A stretch of DNA of 64,000 nt from Trinickia dabaoshanensis (GCF_002879885.1 NZ_PNYA01000004.1:186001-250000); one strand, 5' to 3'; shown: positions 17,126 to 26,365, counted from the stretch's first letter. The notes: generated by a model not told the origin, from the sequence alone. Program-made: numbers and translations.

Positions 17126-18097
17126 ATGAGAAAAGGAATCCCGAATCTCGCCGCGCTGCAGGTATTCGAGGCGGCCGCACGGCACGAAAGCTTCACGCGG
17201 GCCGCCGATGAACTGGCGCTGACGCAAAGCGCCGTGTGCCGCCAAGTCGCCTCGCTCGAGAACCGGCTTGGAGTGGCCTTGTTCCTGCGCATCAAGAAGC
17301 GGGTCGTGCTGACGCCGCACGGGCGCCACTACGCGGACCAGATCCGCAAGAGTTTGGAGCGCATCGAGCGAGATACGCTCGAGTTGATGGCGCAGCGCGG
17401 CATCGGCCGCGTACTCGAGCTCGCCGTCGTGCCGACCTTCGCCAGTCAATGGCTGATTCCGCGCCTGCCGCAATTTCGCGCGCTGCGGCCCGACATCACG
17501 ATCAACCTCTCGATCCGCACGGAGCCGTTCCTATTCAGCGATTCGCCGTTCGATGCCGCGATCTATTTCGGCCGGTCGGTGTGGCCCGGCACGCAAGGCA
17601 CGCTGCTGTTTCGCGAGGGCAATGCGGTGCCCGTTTGCAGCCCCGTGCTGACGGCCGATTGCGCGCCGCTTACCCGGGAGCGGTTGGCCGACATGCCGCT
17701 TTTGCATCTATCGACGCGCCCCGACGCGTGGCGCGAATGGTTCCGCGCGCACGGTTTCGCCGAGGATGCGCGCGCCGTGCGCGGACCGCGTTATGAACTC
17801 TTCACGATGCTTTCGAGCGCGGCGCTGGCGGGCATGGGCGTCGCCTTGATGCCCGAAATCTTGATCGCCGACGAACTGGCCTCGGGGCGGCTCGCCGTGG
17901 CGCTCGACATGCCGCTGCCGAGCGATGCGGGCTATTACCTCGTCGCGCCCGATGCGGTGGCGAGCGACGAGCCGTTCCTCGCGCTCTCGCAATGGCTCAT
18001 GTCGCTCGTGCCGGACGAGGCCGCTACGCTTGCGCGGCCTGCTCGACGATCCAATCGCGAAATACCTGCATCGCCGGCGCCATCCGCTTCGATTTGA
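17126..18097 (+). CDS. LysR-family regulator (GcvA-like), candidate controller of the aminoadipate genes
   Basis: A 323-residue LysR protein: N-terminal winged HTH (NLAALQVFEAAARHESFTRA, LTQSAVCRQVASLE) and a co-inducer domain starting about residue 92. It is divergent from hglS with a 202-base gap, the classical LysR layout, so control of hglS-aminotransferase-amaB is likely. The last 25 residues (PARRSNREIPASPAPSASI) extend into the opposite-strand penR-like gene by 74 bases and look unconserved. Confidence 0.88.
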   Translation: MRKGIPNLAALQVFEAAARHESFTRAADELALTQSAVCRQVASLENRLGVALFLRIKKRVVLTPHGRHYADQIRKSLERIERDTLELMAQRGIGRVLELAVVPTFASQWLIPRLPQFRALRPDITINLSIRTEPFLFSDSPFDAAIYFGRSVWPGTQGTLLFREGNAVPVCSPVLTADCAPLTRERLADMPLLHLSTRPDAWREWFRAHGFAEDARAVRGPRYELFTMLSSAALAGMGVALMPEILIADELASGRLAVALDMPLPSDAGYYLVAPDAVASDEPFLALSQWLMSLVPDEAATLARPARRSNREIPASPAPSASI

Positions 18098-18893
18098 GCC
18101 ACGTGAGCCAATAGCTGCCCGTGTCGACCTCGACGTCGAACGGACGGACGAGCCGCCCGGCTTGAAGCTCCCGTTCGAACATACGCGCGGGAGCGAGCGC
18201 CACCCCCGCTCCGAGCATCGCGGCCTCGACCATCAGGCGCGACGAATCGAACACGGGCCCGCGCACCGCACTCTCCGGCAAACCCGCCGCCGTCAGCCAA
18301 AGCGCCCATTCGTCGGCCCGATACGAGCGCAGCAGCGTCTCGGCGGCCAAATCGCGCGGCGTCCTCAGTCGCTTTGCCAGTTCGGGCGCGCATAGCGCGC
18401 TCAAAGGCGCGTCGAGCAAGGCCACCGCCTGCGTCCCCGGCCAGTTGCCGTCGCCGAAGCGAATCGCGAAATCGAAGCCTTCGGCCGCGAAATCGACCAG
18501 ATTGTTATGCGTGAGCAGTCGAAGCTCGACGAACGGATACGCGCTTCGGAACAGACTCAGGCGCGGCATGAGCCAACCCACCGCAAAGGTGCCGACGACT
18601 CCGACGGTCAACACTTCGTGAAAATGGCCGCCCTCGAACTGCTTGAGCACCGCGTCGATGCGGCCGAACGCATCGGAGAGCACCGGCAACAACGCCTGTC
18701 CCTCGTCCGTCATCCCGAGCCCGCGCGGAAGCCGCTTGAAAAGCTGCGCGCCGAGCCGTTCCTCGAGCGCGCGAACCTGCTGACTGACGGCCGCCTGCGT
18801 CACGTTCAGTTCGCGGGCCGCGCGCGTGAAACTCAAATGGCGCGCCGACGATTCGAAGGCACGCAAAGCATTGAGCGGCAGATGTCTTGCCAT
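18024..18893 (-). CDS. penR: LysR-family beta-lactamase regulator (PenR/AmpR-like)
   Basis: A 289-residue LysR regulator of the GcvA/AmpR branch: LPLNALRAFESSARHLSFTRAA and VTQAAVSQQVRALEERLG form the HTH, followed by the effector domain (VGVVGTFAVGWLMPRL, FDFAIRFGDGNWPGTQ). It is transcribed divergently from a class A beta-lactamase, the same layout as penR-penA and ampR-bla, so induction of that gene in response to cell-wall fragments is expected. Gene name is by analogy. Confidence 0.85.
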   Translation of the reverse strand: MARHLPLNALRAFESSARHLSFTRAARELNVTQAAVSQQVRALEERLGAQLFKRLPRGLGMTDEGQALLPVLSDAFGRIDAVLKQFEGGHFHEVLTVGVVGTFAVGWLMPRLSLFRSAYPFVELRLLTHNNLVDFAAEGFDFAIRFGDGNWPGTQAVALLDAPLSALCAPELAKRLRTPRDLAAETLLRSYRADEWALWLTAAGLPESAVRGPVFDSSRLMVEAAMLGAGVALAPARMFERELQAGRLVRPFDVEVDTGSYWLTWLKSKRMAPAMQVFRDWIVEQAAQA

Positions 18894-18999
18894 ACCGGGA
18901 GACCCATAAGAAATAGTTTTGCGTCCGAAAAATTATCGTCGATTGTCGCGGACGGTCGAAAACGCGATATTCATGCCTCTTTCAACGGAGAAAAACAAG
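18894..18999. promoter_or_regulatory. penR-penA intergenic control region
   Basis: A 106-base divergent promoter region. It contains a perfect 6-base inverted repeat, CGTCCG at 18922-18927 and CGGACG at 18949-18954, flanking an AT-rich core, a plausible LysR operator. CAACGGAG shortly before 19000 is the likely penA ribosome-binding site. Confidence 0.4.
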
Positions 19000-19899
19000 A
19001 TGCAAAGAAGACGATTCGTCGGCACGGCGTTGGGCGCCATCATAGCCGGGCTATCGGCTCGCACCTCGGCCAAGTCCGCGCCCTCTTCCATGCCCGACCC
19101 GCGGGCGCGGGCCATCGAAGCAGAGCTCGTCTCGATCGAGAAAGGCATCGGCGCTCGGCTCGGCGTGGCGATACACGATATCGAGACGGGGCTGCGCGCG
19201 GGTCACCGCGCCAATGAGCGCTTCCCGATGTGCAGCACCTTCAAGCTGATGCTCGCGGCGAGCGTCCTCGCTCGCGTGGATCGCCGCGAGGAGAGTCTCG
19301 AGCGCCGGATCGTCTTCGGCGAGGATCGGCTCGAAACGTATGCCCCCGTCACACGAGCCCATACCGGTGCGCCAGGGATGACGATCGCCGAACTTTGCGA
19401 CGCGGCGGTCACGATGACCGACAGCGCGGCCGCGAACCTATTGCTCGACACGATCGGGGGGCCGCCCGGCTTCACGGCGTATATGAGAAGGTTAGGCGAT
19501 ACTGTCACGCGCCTCGATCGGACCGAGCCTACGCTGAACACGGCGATCGCGGGCGACGCACGCGACACGACCACGCCGCTCGCGATGCTCGGCAGTATGC
19601 GCGACGTGTTGCTCGGCGACGCGTTGTCGAGCGCATCGCGGGCGCAGCTCTTGGCTTGGGCGGTGGGCAACCGCGTCGGCGACGCGCGCTTGCGCGCAGG
19701 GGTGCCGCGCGATTGGCGCGTCGCCGACAAGACGGGAACGGGAGAGCATGGGACGACGAACGACATCGGAATACTGTGGCCGCAGGCAAGCGCGCCGGTC
19801 CTCGTCACCGTCTATCTCACCGGCACGCAGGCGCCGACTCGCGCCCGGGAGGCCGCGATCGCCGGCGTCGCGCGCACCATCGTGCGGCACTTGGCATGA
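19000..19899 (+). CDS. penA: Class A beta-lactamase (PenA-like) with altered SDN loop
   Basis: A 299-residue serine beta-lactamase. The ATG at 19000 starts a twin-arginine signal (RRRFVG) and follows a GGAG site; an earlier frame extension (18919) is not needed. Motifs: the active-site STFK with Ser79 preceded by Cys78 (Ambler 69), the omega-loop EPTLN with Glu176 (Ambler 166), and KTG at 244-246. The usual SDN motif (Ambler 130-132) reads T-D-S here (residues 140-142), so both Ser130 and Asn132 are replaced. Ser130 shuttles a proton during acylation and Asn132 binds the substrate, so spectrum and rate may differ from standard Pen enzymes. Exported to the periplasm and probably under control of the divergent LysR gene. 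Confidence 0.93.
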   Translation: MQRRRFVGTALGAIIAGLSARTSAKSAPSSMPDPRARAIEAELVSIEKGIGARLGVAIHDIETGLRAGHRANERFPMCSTFKLMLAASVLARVDRREESLERRIVFGEDRLETYAPVTRAHTGAPGMTIAELCDAAVTMTDSAAANLLLDTIGGPPGFTAYMRRLGDTVTRLDRTEPTLNTAIAGDARDTTTPLAMLGSMRDVLLGDALSSASRAQLLAWAVGNRVGDARLRAGVPRDWRVADKTGTGEHGTTNDIGILWPQASAPVLVTVYLTGTQAPTRAREAAIAGVARTIVRHLA

Positions 19900-19965
19900 C
19901 ATACCGGCGTAACGAAAACAAGCGCGCCGTGCCTAGCGCGCGATACCTTGAGGAGGACCTCTCGC

Positions 19966-21252
19966 ATGCGAACGGCAGCCACGAGCTTTTATGAAGCGAC
20001 GGTCGAGCGACCGGAGCGGCCCGCGCTTCACGGCGCGCGCGAGCAAGCCGAGGTCTGTATCGTCGGCGGCGGGTTCGCGGGGCTCGCCACCGCACTAGGT
20101 TTAGTCGAACGCGGCACGCGCGACGTCGTCGTCCTCGAGGCCCAACGCGTGGGCTTCGGCGCGTCGGGCCGCAACGGCGGTTTCGTCTTCGGCGGCTATA
20201 GCCTCGAATGCGCCGACTTATTGCGCTTGCTCGGCGAAAAGGACGCCCGCGCGCTGTACCGGCTCACGCTCGATGCCGTCGAATTGATCGGTGCGCGCAT
20301 CGCACGGCACGCGATCGATTGCGATGTCGTGAACGCAGGCATCGTCCTCGCCGATTGGTTCGGCCGTCCGCAGAGCTTGGAGGCGCAGCGCCAGTTGATG
20401 CAACGATCGTTCGGCGTCGAATGGGAGCCCGTGTCCAAAAGCGCGCTGCGCGATCGTCTAAAGACCGATCGCTATCACGGCGGCCTCCTCGAGCGGCACG
20501 GCTTTCATTTTCATCCGCTCAAATACGCGTTGGGCATCGCGAAAACATTGACCGATGCAGCGGTGCGCATCTACGAGCATAGTGCGGCCGTCAAGGTGGA
20601 ACGCGAGCACGATGGCTATTTAGTTAGCACAACGAACGGATCGATCCGTGCCCGCCACGTCGTGATGGCAGTCGGCGGGTACGGACTAGGCCTATACCCG
20701 CAGGTGGAGCGCGCCGTACTGCCGATCGCCACGTATGTCGTGACCACGCAGCCGCTCGGGGCCCGGCTGACGGACGCGATCGACTGCGCATCGGCCGTGT
20801 ACGACACGCGCTTCGCGTTCGACTACTATCGCGCGTTGCCGGACACGCGCATCCTCTGGGGCGGACGCATTTCGATTTTCGAACGCGATCCGCGCACGAT
20901 CGCGAAACTGTTGATGCGCGATTTGCTACGCGTTTATCCCCAGTTGGAGGGCATCGAGATCGAGCATGCTTGGGGCGGGCTGATGAGCTATGCACGGCAT
21001 AAGATGCCGCAGATCGGCCGCTGCAATGACGGGATTTGGCATGCGGTGGGGTTCGGCGGACACGGCGTGGCGCCCACCACGGCGGCCGGCGAAGTGCTCG
21101 CCGCCGCCATCGCCGAAGGCCGGCCGATTCCCGCGGCGTTTGCGCGCTTCGGCCTGGAACCGACGCACGGCATACTGGGACTCGCGGCCGCCGAACTGAC
21201 CTATCTCACGAAGATTGCGGGCGATGCGATCGCCGAGCGCCGGAAACATTGA
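19966..21252 (+). CDS. FAD-dependent amine/imino-acid oxidase, candidate L-pipecolate oxidase
   Basis: A 428-residue DAO-type flavoprotein with the dinucleotide-binding motif VCIVGGGFAGLATALGL, the GASGRNGGF segment typical of PuuB/AmaA-like oxidases, and the C-terminal FAD site (GIWHAVGFGGHGVAPTT). The ATG at 19966 has a strong AGGAGG nine bases upstream, which decides against the TTG at 19948. The pipecolate route in this window has the reductase producing L-pipecolate and the AmaB-type enzyme consuming piperideine-6-carboxylate. This enzyme would supply the missing oxidation between them (AmaA role). That function is inferred from context; other amines remain possible. Confidence 0.75.
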   Translation: MRTAATSFYEATVERPERPALHGAREQAEVCIVGGGFAGLATALGLVERGTRDVVVLEAQRVGFGASGRNGGFVFGGYSLECADLLRLLGEKDARALYRLTLDAVELIGARIARHAIDCDVVNAGIVLADWFGRPQSLEAQRQLMQRSFGVEWEPVSKSALRDRLKTDRYHGGLLERHGFHFHPLKYALGIAKTLTDAAVRIYEHSAAVKVEREHDGYLVSTTNGSIRARHVVMAVGGYGLGLYPQVERAVLPIATYVVTTQPLGARLTDAIDCASAVYDTRFAFDYYRALPDTRILWGGRISIFERDPRTIAKLLMRDLLRVYPQLEGIEIEHAWGGLMSYARHKMPQIGRCNDGIWHAVGFGGHGVAPTTAAGEVLAAAIAEGRPIPAAFARFGLEPTHGILGLAAAELTYLTKIAGDAIAERRKH

Positions 21253-21287
21253 GCGCGACTCAGCGCGCCCGCCGACGCAGCGGTCGT

Positions 21288-22568
21288 TCATTGCACCATC
21301 GGCACTTGAACGTTGTCGGGCCCCGGGCCGGCCGGTGCGACCGCCGCGCCCGACTCCACGATCGCCCGATCGACGAGCGCTTTCGCCTCGGTGCTGCTCG
21401 CATCGATCGACAGCGCCTTACCCGCGTTATGCCAGACGCAATTCCATCGCGACTGCACGACACAGCCGTGTGCCTCGCTGAGCGATGCATCGCGCGCTTG
21501 CTCACGCGCGAGCAGGTCCTCGCGCAAGGCGAGCGCTTGCGCGTTGCGCGGGTCCGCGCTGAGCACTCGCGCGAGCGATGCTCTCGCGCCGCGCAGATCG
21601 CTCTTCGACAACTGCGCTTGCGCAATGTCCAGCGCGTGTGCCGCCGACGCGCGACCCGTCCCGGCCGTGTCGCGCTGGGGCTGCGAGCGGCTCGACTCCC
21701 GTGCAGGCACATTCGCGACTGTCGTGCCGCTGCTTCGCACGCGCGATTGCGCCGATCGCGTGTCGCTCGGCGGGCGCACATCGGTCGATACGGGTGCTTG
21801 TACCGCGCTCGGCGGCGCCTGTACGACGCTCGTAGCGGGTGCGGGTACCGGAGCGATCGCCGCGGCCTGAGAAACGGGCGGCGCCGCCGGTGAGGGCGCC
21901 GTCGCATTCTGCGTCACGTTGGGCGACGACGAAGCGCCATCCCCCTTGCCGGTCCCCATCGGCGGCGCGGCGAGCGCCGTATCGTTCGCATGGGTCGCGT
22001 TGGTCGCATTGGTCGCCGCGCTCTGCTGAGGCGCCTTGCTGCTCACGGGCGGGGGCAGGCTCGCATCGGCGCCGCCGTTCGGCGCAATCACGCCTTCGAC
22101 CGACTTGGACGCGCTCGGCTGCGGCAGCGGCGCCACGCCATCGTATCGATGAATCGCCACCGCTCCACCATAGAGCACGATAAATCCGGCCACCACGAGC
22201 GCGGTGCCTCCTTTGAATCCCCATGGGCGAGCCCCTCGGAACGCGGGGGCACGCACATTGCCGTACGGGTCGCCGTCAGGCGACGCGAACAAGGGCGTGG
22301 GGCGTCCCGGCCACGGCGGGTCCAAGTCGCCCTCGAAATCGTCGGGCGGCACAGCCGATCTCGCATGCGCCGCCGTACGCTGCGCGTGGGGCTCGCGCCG
22401 GCCGCTCCCGGCGTGTTGCGTGGGATCGGCAGGTGCGGCCGTACCGGCGAGCGCGAAGCGCGCATGGGCGCCGCAGTGAGGGCAGAAAGCGATAGGTTCC
22501 GAAATCCGGCCGCCGCATCTGGCACATGCCACCGGAAATTTCGGATCGCGAGCGGTTTGATCGCGCAT
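21288..22568 (-). CDS. Zinc-ribbon membrane protein with Ala/Pro-rich linker and C-terminal repeat region
   Basis: A 426-residue protein. The N-terminus carries a C-x2-C...C-x2-C zinc ribbon (ACARCGG, FCPHCGA), followed by a low-complexity linker, a single membrane helix near residues 118-138 (GGTALVVAGFIVLYGGAVAI), a long Ala/Pro/Ser/Thr-rich stretch to about 300, and a helical TPR-like end (AHALDIAQAQLSKSDLRGARASLARVL). It would sit in the inner membrane, ribbon side in the cytoplasm, repeats in the periplasm. No function is known to me; a scaffold or stress-sensing role is speculation. Confidence 0.75.
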   Translation of the reverse strand: MRDQTARDPKFPVACARCGGRISEPIAFCPHCGAHARFALAGTAAPADPTQHAGSGRREPHAQRTAAHARSAVPPDDFEGDLDPPWPGRPTPLFASPDGDPYGNVRAPAFRGARPWGFKGGTALVVAGFIVLYGGAVAIHRYDGVAPLPQPSASKSVEGVIAPNGGADASLPPPVSSKAPQQSAATNATNATHANDTALAAPPMGTGKGDGASSSPNVTQNATAPSPAAPPVSQAAAIAPVPAPATSVVQAPPSAVQAPVSTDVRPPSDTRSAQSRVRSSGTTVANVPARESSRSQPQRDTAGTGRASAAHALDIAQAQLSKSDLRGARASLARVLSADPRNAQALALREDLLAREQARDASLSEAHGCVVQSRWNCVWHNAGKALSIDASSTEAKALVDRAIVESGAAVAPAGPGPDNVQVPMVQ

Positions 22569-22860
22569 GTCCGTACTCCTAGCGTACGGACGAAGCAGAC
22601 GGTACGCCTCGCTTCGAATGTGCGCCCGTCATTGCGAGCGCGACGAACCGCTCGATTCGATAAAAAAGCTTTTCCATGATCGTTGATCGAATCGAACCAG
22701 TGGCCCACTATCGGCTAGCCACTCCCATGCGTCAAGCCTAAGTGGCTTTTTCGCTCCAGCCAAATCGGCCAGAAGTTCGGGGTAAGTTGCCAATCGCATC
22801 CGTCGCCGTTTTGGCGGCGGGCGCCGACCGGCGCCCACACGGGTCATCCGATGCAACGTT
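22569..22860. other. Intergenic gap without a convincing gene
   Basis: About 290 bases between two minus-strand genes. A minus-strand frame (22629-22856) could encode about 55 residues starting at an internal Met (MRLATYPELLADLAG), but there is no clear ribosome-binding site and no family I know. It probably holds the promoter for the zinc-ribbon gene. Confidence 0.35.
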
Positions 22861-23631
22861 TCAGCGCGCCGCCGTGCCGTGCAACATCATTCGATATTCG
22901 CTCGGCGTCACGCCCACCGTTGCCTTGAATTGCCGCGTAAAGGCGCTGTGATCGGTGTAGCCGCAAAGCGCGGCCACGTCGGTCACTTTGTCATTCGATG
23001 CAAGCAAGGCCGTTGCCGCGTCCAAACGCGTCTTGAGCAGCACCTGACGCGGTGTCAAATGAAAGACCTTATGAAAATACCGTTCAAGCTGAGCAACGGA
23101 CATGCCTGCCATGCTCGCGAGATGGGTCAAGTTCAGCGGCTGAACGTAGTTCTCTTGAATGAACTGAACGACCTCGGCCAACTTCGAATACGCGGGGTGC
23201 GTCCGCTCGTTGGCTTTCAAGTCGCGCGATGCTCCGGCGATCCCCAGCACCCGCCCCGCGCTGTTGAATAGCGGCACCTTCGACGTGAGACACCATCCGG
23301 GCTGGCGTCCGGGATACAAATGCAATTCGAGCTGATCGATCATCGGGGCGCCGCCGTTGATGATCGATTTGTCCTGCTCCATATAGGCCGCGCCGAAGCG
23401 CGAGGGAAACACTTCCTCGGTGGTCTTGCCGACGATGCCGCGCTTGTCCTTGCAACCGCAGCGCGATGCCAGCGTACGATTGACGAGCGCATAGCGCGCA
23501 TCGCGATCCTTCACGAAGAAGACCAGGTCGGGCAACGCATCGAGCACCGGTTCGAGCTGCGAGTAATACGGCAGCATATCGGCTAGCGTTTCGGCGGCAG
23601 GCATTTGCGGCAAAGGAATCGTGGGCGGCAT
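22861..23631 (-). CDS. lhpR: AraC-family regulator with PAS domain (LhpR/HypR type)
   Basis: A 256-residue regulator: a PAS fold at residues 25-140 (LDALPDLVFFVKDRDARYALVN, GKTTEEVFP) and a C-terminal AraC DNA-binding domain with two HTH motifs (LNLTHLASMAGMSVAQLERYF and VTDVAALCGYTDHSAFTRQF). It stands just downstream of, and in the same direction as, the hydroxyproline operon, the usual place for the activator of this pathway. The inducer is probably hydroxyproline or an intermediate. Confidence 0.85.
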   Translation of the reverse strand: MPPTIPLPQMPAAETLADMLPYYSQLEPVLDALPDLVFFVKDRDARYALVNRTLASRCGCKDKRGIVGKTTEEVFPSRFGAAYMEQDKSIINGGAPMIDQLELHLYPGRQPGWCLTSKVPLFNSAGRVLGIAGASRDLKANERTHPAYSKLAEVVQFIQENYVQPLNLTHLASMAGMSVAQLERYFHKVFHLTPRQVLLKTRLDAATALLASNDKVTDVAALCGYTDHSAFTRQFKATVGVTPSEYRMMLHGTAAR

Positions 23632-23686
23632 CGTTGCGAGGTGCTAAGAGCCGCGCGGCAGGGACGCGCCGCGCGAAGCGCCTCGA

Positions 23687-24961
23687 TTATAGGCGAGCGT
23701 CGTCGTGCTCCCGCGCCTGCAACAGCGCGCCGATCCGCATCGGCACGAGCGGCGGACGCGGCAGCGCGGCGTCCCATCCGAAATAAGTTTCGAGCGCCGC
23801 GCCGCACACCCGGCCCTGACAGGGCCCCATCCCGCAGCGCGTCTGCAACTTCGCCTCGCGCCAGCTTGCATGAGCCGCCACATCGCCGAAGGCCACGTCC
23901 TCGCAACGGCAAACGATCGTTTCCGCGCTGGGCCACGCGCGCGCGCTCGCGCCTAGCTCGAATGCATGCGCCGCGCGTCGAGCGAAGCGGCGCCAACGCT
24001 CGCGCTCGCGCACGTCGGATGCGGATACCGCTTGGCCGCTCGCCGCAAGTCCGGCGATGCGGCCTTCGACCCGAGCAAGCTCCGTCCCGCCGATTCCCGT
24101 GCACTCGCCCGCCGCCCAGACGTTTTGCACCGAGGTACGTTGCCCTTCGTCCACGGCGACGGCGCCGCTTGCGAGCGCGCATCCGGCCATCTGGGCCAAC
24201 GCCACGTTCGGCACGAGCCCATAGCCGCCGGCGATGCGATCGCAAGCAAGTGTGATGTCGCGGCCGCCGCGTCGAATGATCGCCCCCTCGACGCGCTCGT
24301 TGCCGAGCGCGCGCGTCAGCACGCTGCCCGTCCAATAGCGTGTGTCCGTAAAACCGCGTGTCAGCCGCAGCGCTTGCCCAAGCTTCGACGGCGTCGCCGC
24401 AAGCGAAAGGCCGAACGGCAAGACCGCACGCCACGGCGCTTGTTCGACGACGGCCAAGACCCGCGCCCCCGCCGCCCGCGCCGTCGCCAGCGCGGCGATG
24501 AGCAAGGGGCCGCTGCCGGCCAGAACCACCCGTTCGCCTCGTACCGGCATCCCGCCTTTGATCAACGCTTGCAAACCGCCCGCGCCCGTGACACCCGGCA
24601 AAGTCCATCCGTCGAAAGGCAGCAAACGCTCGCGCGCGCCCGTGGCAATGACGAGCCGAGCGAACGAAATCGACATCCCGCCATGCTCCGCGCAGTCCAC
24701 GATCATTTCCCGCGCATCGGCGAGCAGCGAGATGCGAGTGGCTTGATAGGACGTTACATTAGGATTCCTAATCAAATCGCCTAGCATCCGGCTCAGGGCC
24801 GCGGGCTTTTTCGCGTGCGGTCCTTGCCGCCAAATTTGGCCGCCCGCGCGCGGATTGTCGTCGATCACGGCAACCGATAGTCCGCCCGATGCGGCGGCGT
24901 GCGCGGCGGCCAGTCCCGCGGGACCGGCGCCGGCGACGACGATATCGAAGTTCGCTTTCAT
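23687..24961 (-). CDS. lhpE: D-hydroxyproline dehydrogenase, FAD/NAD(P)-type alpha subunit
   Basis: A 424-residue flavoprotein of the hydrogen-cyanide-synthase-B/opine-oxidase-A type with two Rossmann motifs (FDIVVAGAGPAGLAAAHAAA and VVLAGSGPLLIAALATA), VWAAGECTGIGG, and a C-terminal cysteine cluster (CRCEDV, CGMGPCQGRVC) that binds an iron-sulfur centre. The ATG at 24961 overlaps the lhpF stop (ATGA); the longer frame to 25078 is out of family. Together with LhpB and LhpF it oxidises cis-4-hydroxy-D-proline to the cyclic imine and passes electrons to the respiratory chain. Confidence 0.9.
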   Translation of the reverse strand: MKANFDIVVAGAGPAGLAAAHAAASGGLSVAVIDDNPRAGGQIWRQGPHAKKPAALSRMLGDLIRNPNVTSYQATRISLLADAREMIVDCAEHGGMSISFARLVIATGARERLLPFDGWTLPGVTGAGGLQALIKGGMPVRGERVVLAGSGPLLIAALATARAAGARVLAVVEQAPWRAVLPFGLSLAATPSKLGQALRLTRGFTDTRYWTGSVLTRALGNERVEGAIIRRGGRDITLACDRIAGGYGLVPNVALAQMAGCALASGAVAVDEGQRTSVQNVWAAGECTGIGGTELARVEGRIAGLAASGQAVSASDVRERERWRRFARRAAHAFELGASARAWPSAETIVCRCEDVAFGDVAAHASWREAKLQTRCGMGPCQGRVCGAALETYFGWDAALPRPPLVPMRIGALLQAREHDDARL

Positions 24962-25245
24962 GACGTCGATACTTCCGTACGGATGATCATCCCATCCCGG
25001 CAAATCGTTTGACACGCGAGGACGTGCGCGCGCTCGTCCACGCTCACCCTGCACTCTTGACACACGCCCATGCCGCATAGCGCCGCACGCGGCTGCCCGC
25101 TCACCGATCGACGCGTGCCTCGCACGCCGTAGCGCGAAACGAGCGCTGCGGCGACCGTCGTATCGGGGCGTACGTCCAACGGCGTGCCATCGATCATGAC
25201 CACGAGCACAGGCCCTCGCTCAAGTCCGGTATGTTCACGCGCCAT
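24958..25245 (-). CDS. lhpF: D-hydroxyproline dehydrogenase, (2Fe-2S) gamma subunit
   Basis: A 95-residue ferredoxin-like protein (Fer2_4 family) with the cluster ligands in LCGMGVCQECRV and a fourth Cys in VLACQT. Starting at the ATG at 25245 overlaps the end of lhpB by 11 bases; the in-frame start at 25290 would lie deep within lhpB. It overlaps lhpE by ATGA on the other side, so the subunits are tightly coupled. It transfers electrons between the two flavoprotein subunits. Confidence 0.9.
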   Translation of the reverse strand: MAREHTGLERGPVLVVMIDGTPLDVRPDTTVAAALVSRYGVRGTRRSVSGQPRAALCGMGVCQECRVSVDERAHVLACQTICRDGMIIRTEVSTS

Positions 25246-26365
25246 GACCGTACTCCACTGCGAAACGATCGACTCGATACGGCGCCGCATCGATCGCCGC
25301 GCGGGTGCCGAACACCTGCGCCGCCAGCAGCTTGGCCGTTGCCAACGAGGTGGTCACGCCGAGGCCTTCATGCCCCGCGGCGACCCACACACCGGGCCAC
25401 TCGTCGCCGGCCGGTCCGATGACGGGCAGACCATCGGGGCTCGCGGCACGAAAACCGGTCCATGCGCGAATCGCATTCATCGACGGCAACGCGGGCAAGT
25501 AGCGCGCGGCGCGCTGAACCATGCGCGCCAGCACCGACCACTCGACGACCGGATCGAGCGTGTCGAACTGACGCGACGAGCCGAGCAGAACCTGCCCCGT
25601 CGGCCTCGGCTGCGCGTTGAATGCGACCGACGCGCCTTGCGTCTGGTGCGCGCTCTTGATGTATCCGAGTTCGAGCACTTGATGGTGAAGATAGCCGGGA
25701 TAACGATCGGCGATCAGCAAATGTCCTTTCTTCGGCACGATCGGCAAGCCGGGCAAGAGACGCTGGGCAGCCAGCCCGTTGGCGACCACGATCAGATCGG
25801 CGCTCACGAGTTCGCCGTCGGCAAGCCGGACGTTGCCCTTCGTCAGCGCCGTCGCCTCGCATTCTCGACGAACCGTTATGTTTTGGTGTCCTAACGAATG
25901 CTCGAGCAGCCATTGTGCAGCGCGCGGCGCATAGACGATCGCATCGTCCTGCACGAGCAAGCCCCCTGCCATCGGCGTCGCCAACGAGGGCTCGCACTCG
26001 CGCAACGCCGCTGCGTCCAGCAGTTGCGCCCGCACGCCGCCGCCGGCAAACGCGCTTTGTAGCGTGCGGGCGGCGTCGAACTCCTCGTCGTCGGCCGCGA
26101 CCCAAAGCGTGCCGCAACGGGCGAACGCGTCGGCCGCACGCAGCGAGGGGGCGAGCGCTAGCCACAGTTCGCGCGAATAAGCGCTCAGCGCCAGTTCCGC
26201 GGGCGAATCGTTCATGACGACGATATGCCCCATGCCGGCCGCCGTCGCGCCGCCGCCGATACCCGCCGCGTCGAGCACGTCGACGCGCATGCCCTGCGCG
26301 GCCAACTCCGCCGCGCACGCCGCGCCGACGATCCCGGCGCCGATCACGACGGCGTCGCGCGTCAT
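25235..26365 (-). CDS. lhpB: D-hydroxyproline dehydrogenase, FAD-binding DAO-type beta subunit
   Basis: A 376-residue glycine-oxidase-like flavoprotein (DAO family) beginning with the FAD motif [21 protein letters not shown] and ending with the second FAD segment [21 protein letters not shown]. It is the catalytic subunit in the LhpBEF complex known from Pseudomonas aeruginosa. It starts at 26365 with an ATGA overlap with the upstream epimerase gene and overlaps lhpF downstream. Confidence 0.9.
   Translation of the reverse strand: MTRDAVVIGAGIVGAACAAELAAQGMRVDVLDAAGIGGGATAAGMGHIVVMNDSPAELALSAYSRELWLALAPSLRAADAFARCGTLWVAADDEEFDAARTLQSAFAGGGVRAQLLDAAALRECEPSLATPMAGGLLVQDDAIVYAPRAAQWLLEHSLGHQNITVRRECEATALTKGNVRLADGELVSADLIVVANGLAAQRLLPGLPIVPKKGHLLIADRYPGYLHHQVLELGYIKSAHQTQGASVAFNAQPRPTGQVLLGSSRQFDTLDPVVEWSVLARMVQRAARYLPALPSMNAIRAWTGFRAASPDGLPVIGPAGDEWPGVWVAAGHEGLGVTTSLATAKLLAAQVFGTRAAIDAAPYRVDRFAVEYGHGA

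Noticed and set aside
24342-24784. Plus-strand frames opposite lhpE
   Set aside because: Shadow frames; the FAD-binding subunit on the minus strand is well supported.
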